Shown: positions 59,371-64,000 of the stretch, in pieces
Position numbering within the stretch: position 1 is the stretch's first letter
How the letters are laid out: the number at the start of each line of letters is the position of its first letter
Source: Asparagopsis taxiformis
Taxonomy: Eukaryota; Rhodophyta; Florideophyceae; Bonnemaisoniales; Bonnemaisoniaceae
Direction: 5' to 3'
NCBI GenBank assembly: GCA_030407315.1
Contig: JALQPE010001860.1
Coordinates: 248,001-312,000, forward strand
Length of the DNA: 64,000 nt
Notes under the pieces: generated by a model
What the model was told of the DNA's origin: nothing
Seen by the model: only the letters and a program-made list of their open reading frames with translations
The model's database searches: none
Program-made: the position numbers and the translations under genes

Positions 59371-62028
59371 TCAGTACAATCCAGTGGAACGCGGTCCATC
59401 GTTACTCTCATACAACTCTTCCAGAGTTTCAGGCAAAACATCCTTCCTAGTTACTATACCGACAATACTTCCGCGCCTGGTATACACCGCCAATACATGC
59501 CGTGCCCCAGTTAATCTCAGCAGTTTCCGTACCTCTCCAGCAGACGCAGCGTCCGATATCAAGAGTGGATTCGGGTCCAAAATATCGGACAGGTCTATCA
59601 AACATTTCATCCCTTCTTCAGATACCTCCCTTATGATCTCCTCCTCTCTCTCCAGCCGGTCTACATTTGGCCACGCTGTATCAAGTTCTTCGCGCGTCAT
59701 TCTACTCCCGTCCCATGTCCAGTTGATATGTGCCTTAATCTGTTTTGTGCAATGCTCAATCACCGCTAATAGTGATTGTCGATCTATCATTCCATCAAGG
59801 CGATCCCCGTCTACACGTGCAGCGCCGCTCCCCGCCATATTTCGAGGTGAATACAAAGAAATCATCTCGTTATCCGCCATCACACCAAACTGACTTCTAG
59901 AAAACAATGAAGCGGCACATTCTGCGCTATTTGTTGATTGCGGCGTCCACAATCTTATTTCGTCTGGTTCTGCGTCATATTGTTCTAGACTAGTTCCGTG
60001 CTTCCGCAATGATTGCGGACCTATAGCTTTCTTATAGCAAAATACCGGGAATGAATTGTGCTTATGACGTGCCAGTACATTCAAGAAATCTTCGATTTTT
60101 CCACTGGTTGGCACTGCGACCACCGTTGGACTCATTACATCCCTCACAATTGTATTGTTGTATAAATGCGGATGTCGATCTCGAGGTGAAAATACAGGTA
60201 GCCCTTTTAGAGCGATTTGCATGTCGAATATTCCAATTGTCAAGGCGTCTGCGAGGAACTTTGCAGTGATTGCAGAGCATACAGACGGAAACCCTTCAAT
60301 TAGACTAGCGCCCGTTGCTTCGAGGACAAGAACACATACTGACATTGACAGACGTGTCATTCCTGACAGGGCTGAAACACAGCCTACCAACGCGTAGCTT
60401 TGAATATCTCCAGCACTATTGGGAAACGCTCGATGAACTAGTATGCCCACTAGCCGTCCATAAAGCGCTCCGATGACCATAGTTGGAGCGAAAAGGCCTA
60501 TAGATGCTGCAATTCCATTTGAAACAAGAGTGAGCACTGTGTAGAAACTCAATGTAACGAGTATCAGTGGCACAGGAAACCGTTCTGGGTTATTGTTAAA
60601 AAGTAGAGCACGGAGATTCTCACTAACTGGACCGAATGCCAACGCTGCTCCCATAGATTTTTCGCCTTTCTGACATGAATGAGTAGAGAACATGTCTGGT
60701 GGCAGATATTCTCCACTGTGCGTATCACTGTTCTCAATGCGAATACATTCAGAGAACAATATAGGTATGAGGAAGCGTGAAGCAGAGATTAAGAGAGACA
60801 TAACAAGTGCTTCAAAAAGTCTGATGCTAGGTTTGGCGGCATACTTGTGTCTCCAAATCGTAATGTATCTCAGAAATATCGGAACAGTTGCACCAAAGAG
60901 ACCACCGATTATACCCAGCAGGAAAAAGAAGAAAAGATCAAGGACATGAAGGGATGAAACAGGGGGCGAAATGCCGATTTGACTAAATGAAATCGACATG
61001 GGTATTCCACGCGATAAATTATTAAGCCAGCCTTTTGTAAGAACACCGAAAAGACTACCAAGAGCAGTGAGCCAAGCTAGTGGCATACTCATATGAGTAA
61101 CAGCCTCTTCCAGCGACCAAAGGGTTCCGCCCAGTGGAGCTCCATAAGCGACTGCAGCACCAACAGCACTGCCCAAAGCGACAAAGTCGCGCTTCAGTTC
61201 AGCAGTACGAAGTGGACGCAACAAATTACTGGATATGCGAAATTTGAATGTCGAACTAGCAGCCTGGGAGAAACCGGCTCCAATGATGGCACCAATATGA
61301 TTGAGCGGGCCCTGTTTGCCGGACAAGAGCCCACCACCGAGGCCCAGAACGAGGCTGAGGGACTTTACAAAAAGGGTGTTGACGCGCAGTAAACCGGGCA
61401 CATTGACGCCATTGAGAAGCGCTTTCACCTCTGGCACGCCGCTGCCCGACGCGACGGGACTGCAGAAGAGCACGAGTGCGGATGCGGAAATGACGAGCAG
61501 TGCATTAATGGAGAGAAAGAGCAGCGCTGCAGCGAGAGGACTGGTCGGATAAAGCGCGGTCGTTGCACGATATATGCCGGTATGGATCCATTTTATTGCC
61601 TGGCCGATTGTGAAGGCAATAACGCCAATAGTGACACCGGCGGCAGCGGCGACGAGGTGGACGAATAGGTCGCGGGTACGTTGCTCACGCGGTGTCTTGC
61701 TGAGCAGAATGTGGACATTGAGCTTTGAGGGTGGGGTGCGAAAATCTATCGAGTCGAATTTGTGCGTTCGTGGACGAAGAAGGACTGCGTATTCGTCGTT
61801 ATACTGGCGTGTTGAGGAAGCGACTGTGCTGGCGCGGTTGGTTACAGAGGTGAAATTGCGACGGGAGGACGGATTTACACGGGTGTTGGAGCGAGTGGCT
61901 GGGGGTTTGGTGTCAGAAATGTCAGCGGATACGCGCTCGGATTGGATGATACACTCTTGGACATGTTCGGCGTCTGGGAAATTGAAATGAATGTGGTGCT
62001 GTTGTTTGCTGTTGTTTCGTCGAGACAT
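59371..62028 (-). CDS. CLC-family chloride channel/transporter with Gln at the gate
   Basis: A single exon of 885 residues. The N-terminal cytosolic part includes FDSIDFRTPPS. The membrane core has the CLC signatures GSGVPEVKALLNGV near residue 196, GKQGPLNHIG near 239 and GLFAPTMVIGALYG near 511. In most eukaryotic CLCs the second reads GKEGP; here the gating glutamate is glutamine. The serine of GSGVP favours chloride over nitrate. The internal proton-glutamate region is kept (LWSLEEAVTH). Two CBS domains follow (about residue 630 and 820; VVAVPTSGKIEDFLNVLARH and AVYTRRGSIVGIVTRKDVL). It is likely an endomembrane or plastid-associated anion protein. The missing gate glutamate would predict uncoupled, channel-like conduction. 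Confidence 0.92.
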   Translation of the reverse strand: MSRRNNSKQQHHIHFNFPDAEHVQECIIQSERVSADISDTKPPATRSNTRVNPSSRRNFTSVTNRASTVASSTRQYNDEYAVLLRPRTHKFDSIDFRTPPSKLNVHILLSKTPREQRTRDLFVHLVAAAAGVTIGVIAFTIGQAIKWIHTGIYRATTALYPTSPLAAALLFLSINALLVISASALVLFCSPVASGSGVPEVKALLNGVNVPGLLRVNTLFVKSLSLVLGLGGGLLSGKQGPLNHIGAIIGAGFSQAASSTFKFRISSNLLRPLRTAELKRDFVALGSAVGAAVAYGAPLGGTLWSLEEAVTHMSMPLAWLTALGSLFGVLTKGWLNNLSRGIPMSISFSQIGISPPVSSLHVLDLFFFFLLGIIGGLFGATVPIFLRYITIWRHKYAAKPSIRLFEALVMSLLISASRFLIPILFSECIRIENSDTHSGEYLPPDMFSTHSCQKGEKSMGAALAFGPVSENLRALLFNNNPERFPVPLILVTLSFYTVLTLVSNGIAASIGLFAPTMVIGALYGRLVGILVHRAFPNSAGDIQSYALVGCVSALSGMTRLSMSVCVLVLEATGASLIEGFPSVCSAITAKFLADALTIGIFDMQIALKGLPVFSPRDRHPHLYNNTIVRDVMSPTVVAVPTSGKIEDFLNVLARHKHNSFPVFCYKKAIGPQSLRKHGTSLEQYDAEPDEIRLWTPQSTNSAECAASLFSRSQFGVMADNEMISLYSPRNMAGSGAARVDGDRLDGMIDRQSLLAVIEHCTKQIKAHINWTWDGSRMTREELDTAWPNVDRLEREEEIIREVSEEGMKCLIDLSDILDPNPLLISDAASAGEVRKLLRLTGARHVLAVYTRRGSIVGIVTRKDVLPETLEELYESNDGPRSTGLY

Positions 62029-62429
62029 TTATGGGCGCGTAGTTGAGCATGGGATTAAACGAAATGATGATGTGATGGGAACGCGTACTTGTACGATAAT
62101 AGTGTTAGCCAGAAAGTCGTGCATCAAAGATGAGATCAAGACGCGTGCAATTGATGAGTTTGATCCAGCGGTGCACGGCCACCCAAAACGAGTTATGACA
62201 CGAAAAATCACTGTAAATGGAAGGAACACGCCACCGGCACCAATTGTGAGGTGGAAACGCGCAATCATCGTCCAATAGCACCAGCGGTCATGCAAACGAC
62301 CGTGGTTCGTGCAAACAACCGAGTCCAATTCCAGCCGCATGTATCTCAAATCGAAATTTCAGCAACACCAACTCGGACGCTCGTCTCGCACCACACTCCC
62401 CCCAGTTGCATCTCGCCCCAATTGCCCCC
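62029..62429. other. Divergent intergenic region
   Basis: About 400 bases between the starts of the CLC gene (minus) and GTP cyclohydrolase I (plus). The sequence is free of recognisable coding content apart from overlapping open frames. No gene is seen. Confidence 0.5.
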
Positions 62430-63260
62430 ATGAGCTCGGAGGACAAATCGCCCAGTCGCCAGCACGACGACAGCACCAGTCTCGGCACCGGCAGCACGCA
62501 GTCGAGCACCGCGCCAGAGGCGCGTCGCGTGACCGGCACCAAACGCGTCGTCAAGCCCTCAGCGGACGCACCGGTCGCGACCAAGAAGGCGCGTTTATCT
62601 GATGCGCAACGCGTCGCCAAGATATCCGCTGCCATGGCGACCATTTTGGACTGTTTAAACGACGATCCGCGCCGGGAGGGCTTGAAGAAAACGCCGTTGC
62701 GATACGCAAAGGTACGTCGCTGCAATGCGTATTCATGCGATGTTCTGCTTGTGTGTCGCTTCGCAACTGGCTAACCGTTTCCAATATGGTAGGCAATTCT
62801 CGCCCTGACCGAGGGCTACACGCTCAGCCCCGCCGCTGTGCTCGGTGATGCCACATTCGATGAGAGTCATTCGGAGATGGTGCTCGTGCGCCATATTGAC
62901 GTGTTTTCATTGTGCGAACATCATCTGCTCCCGTTTCATGGCGTCTGTCATGTGGCCTACATTCCTACTGGCGTTGTGGTCGGTCTCAGTAAAATTGCAC
63001 GCATCGTGGACGTATTCGCGCGTAGGATGCAGGTGCAGGAGCGCCTCACCACGCAGATTGCAGATGCTATTCAACAAGCGACCGATGCTTCCGGTGTTAT
63101 GGTGTACATTTCATGTGTGCATATGTGCATGGCGATGCGTGGCGTTCGCAAAGCCGGTGCTGAGACGACGACAACAGCTGTCCGCGGCCGCTATGCAGAG
63201 GACAGTGAAATGCGTCGCGAATTTTTGAGCGTTGTGACCAGTGAAAGGAGGGTGCGATGA
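62430..63260 (+). CDS. FOLE: GTP cyclohydrolase I
   Basis: Catalyses GTP to 7,8-dihydroneopterin triphosphate, the first step of folate and pterin synthesis. Exons 62430-62711 and 62793-63260 join across an 81-nt phase-0 intron (donor gtacgt, branch-like ctaac) to give 249 residues. Exon 1 ends with [17 protein letters not shown], typical for the family; exon 2 continues AILALTEGY. Zinc ligands are present in [13 protein letters not shown] and [14 protein letters not shown], and [20 protein letters not shown] is the usual core. The first about 65 residues are a polar, disordered leader. The enzyme call is secure; the exon junction is supported by the family sequence on both sides. Confidence 0.95.
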
Positions 63261-63563
63261 TCATGTCGCTTTCGGAATACAACTTCTAGTGCAAGCGATC
63301 AAACAAGTACTTATAAGCTGCCGCGTTCATTTTAACATGCTACGCGCATAGTACACTCAACAGATTATGCGTAGCTGCTCAAGACTAGCCGTCAAACTAT
63401 GTATTAGATGACTCCCCATCTTGCTGCTCTCATACATGCGCAGAATCAAAGTGCACAGGTAGGTAAACATATATTAACAACTCACCACAGCAACGCAACA
63501 CTTCTAGTTTCTCAGCAGACGCCGTTCGGAAATTGACATTCACACTTCGTCTATGTGCACTCT
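63261..63563. other. Convergent intergenic region
   Basis: About 300 bases between the convergent 3' ends of GTP cyclohydrolase I (plus) and the SERRATE-like gene (minus). No gene is seen. Confidence 0.5.
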
Positions 63564-64000
63564 TCAGACATCTTCGTACCTCACAAGGTCGAACGATGGT
63601 CCGTTAGCGGGAGCATCCAAGTCATTGTAAGAACGCCGTGGTCCGCTTGCTCGTGGGTCTAGTGGACGGCGGTGCGCTTCACCACCGCCTCTTCGCGGAT
63701 GACCTCTTCTCCCACGATGCCCTCCGCTATCGCGATATCCACTCTCTCTATACTCTCTAAACCCACCTTCGCGGTGGCCTCCGTCGCGACCACGCACATT
63801 ACTTCTTCTTTGCATTGCCATGTTGCTAACATCCCCGCCTTTTGCACCACCAGTCATCATACCGCCACCACCCATTCTTCCCATTCCAACGCCTCCCATT
63901 CCATTACCGCTCATACCTCTTCCATTAAACGACATGTTATTTCCATACCCTGGTGTAGAGTACCCAGTTGGAAACCCAGGCGTTGACATCATCATCATAG
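63564..64000 (-). CDS. SERRATE/ARS2 homologue, C-terminal part (partial)
   Basis: The 3' end of a minus-strand gene that runs off the right edge; 145 codons are visible. The region is Gly/Arg/Met-rich (GRGMSGNGMGGVGMGRMGG; RGRRGHPRRGGGEAHRRP), ending RSYNDLDAPANGPSFDLVRY and EDV. Plant SERRATE ends with a very similar RSYEDLDAP motif and a short acidic/aromatic tail, and animal ARS2 ends with a DLDAP motif, so this is likely the same protein, which couples the cap-binding complex to RNA processing. Four consecutive ATG codons at the edge are internal repeats, not the start. The zinc-finger core lies outside the window. Confidence 0.75.
   Translation of the reverse strand, partial: MMMMSTPGFPTGYSTPGYGNNMSFNGRGMSGNGMGGVGMGRMGGGGMMTGGAKGGDVSNMAMQRRSNVRGRDGGHREGGFREYRESGYRDSGGHRGRRGHPRRGGGEAHRRPLDPRASGPRRSYNDLDAPANGPSFDLVRYEDV

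Overview
This 64 kb window looks like nuclear DNA of an intron-poor, gene-dense photosynthetic eukaryote, most likely a red alga (Rhodophyta). The reasons are: a full-length alpha-glucan water dikinase with no visible plastid transit peptide, as expected where starch is cytosolic; a mitochondrial HslU ATPase; a Tat-type thylakoid-lumen signal on a TL29-like protein; and plastid-type leaders that begin Met-Ala-Phe. About 34 genes are seen. Eight carry introns (12 in total, all GT-AG, 72-123 nt). The species cannot be named from the sequence alone, and all functional names rest on recognised motifs rather than database searches.

Layout, left to right. 0.0-5.2 kb: edge fragment of a small membrane protein, gamma-glutamyltranspeptidase and an organellar half ABC transporter, all on the minus strand. 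5.5-9.8 kb: TIMMDC1-like, DTW-domain tRNA modification enzyme, TL29-like pseudo-peroxidase (plus), UNC50 (minus, three exons). 10.4-19.2 kb: ARM-repeat protein and mitochondrial ATP synthase alpha (plus), then glucan water dikinase and a secreted YcnI/DUF1775-like protein (minus). 20.3-24.9 kb: ribulose-5-phosphate epimerase, topoisomerase III and a 92-residue one-helix protein (plus). 25.0-29.5 kb: a disordered protein, KIN17 and a histidine phosphatase (minus). 30.9-33.1 kb: ZW10. 33.3-37.1 kb: two tandem aquaporin-like genes whose spliced products carry an extra C-terminal membrane domain. 37.8-42.7 kb: Cys/His-motif protein, acyl-protein thioesterase, HslU. 43.3-52.6 kb: F-box/SNF2/RING helicase, then divergent MCM2 and MCM7 sharing a promoter with four E2F-like sites. 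53.2-59.0 kb: organelle-type radical SAM protein overlapping a zinc-ribbon repeat gene, SRP receptor alpha, a DnaJ-type zinc-finger protein, and tRNA-Gln(UUG). 59.4-64.0 kb: CLC chloride protein, GTP cyclohydrolase I, and the C-terminal end of a SERRATE/ARS2 homologue.

Most of the genes are unrelated housekeeping functions. The clearest functional cluster is MCM2-MCM7, two subunits of the same replicative helicase driven from one divergent promoter. The most novel-looking items are the tandem aquaporin fusions, the CLC with glutamine in place of the gating glutamate, the peroxidase-like protein with a 24-nt microexon and a lost active site, and the zinc-ribbon repeat gene that overlaps its neighbour tail to tail.
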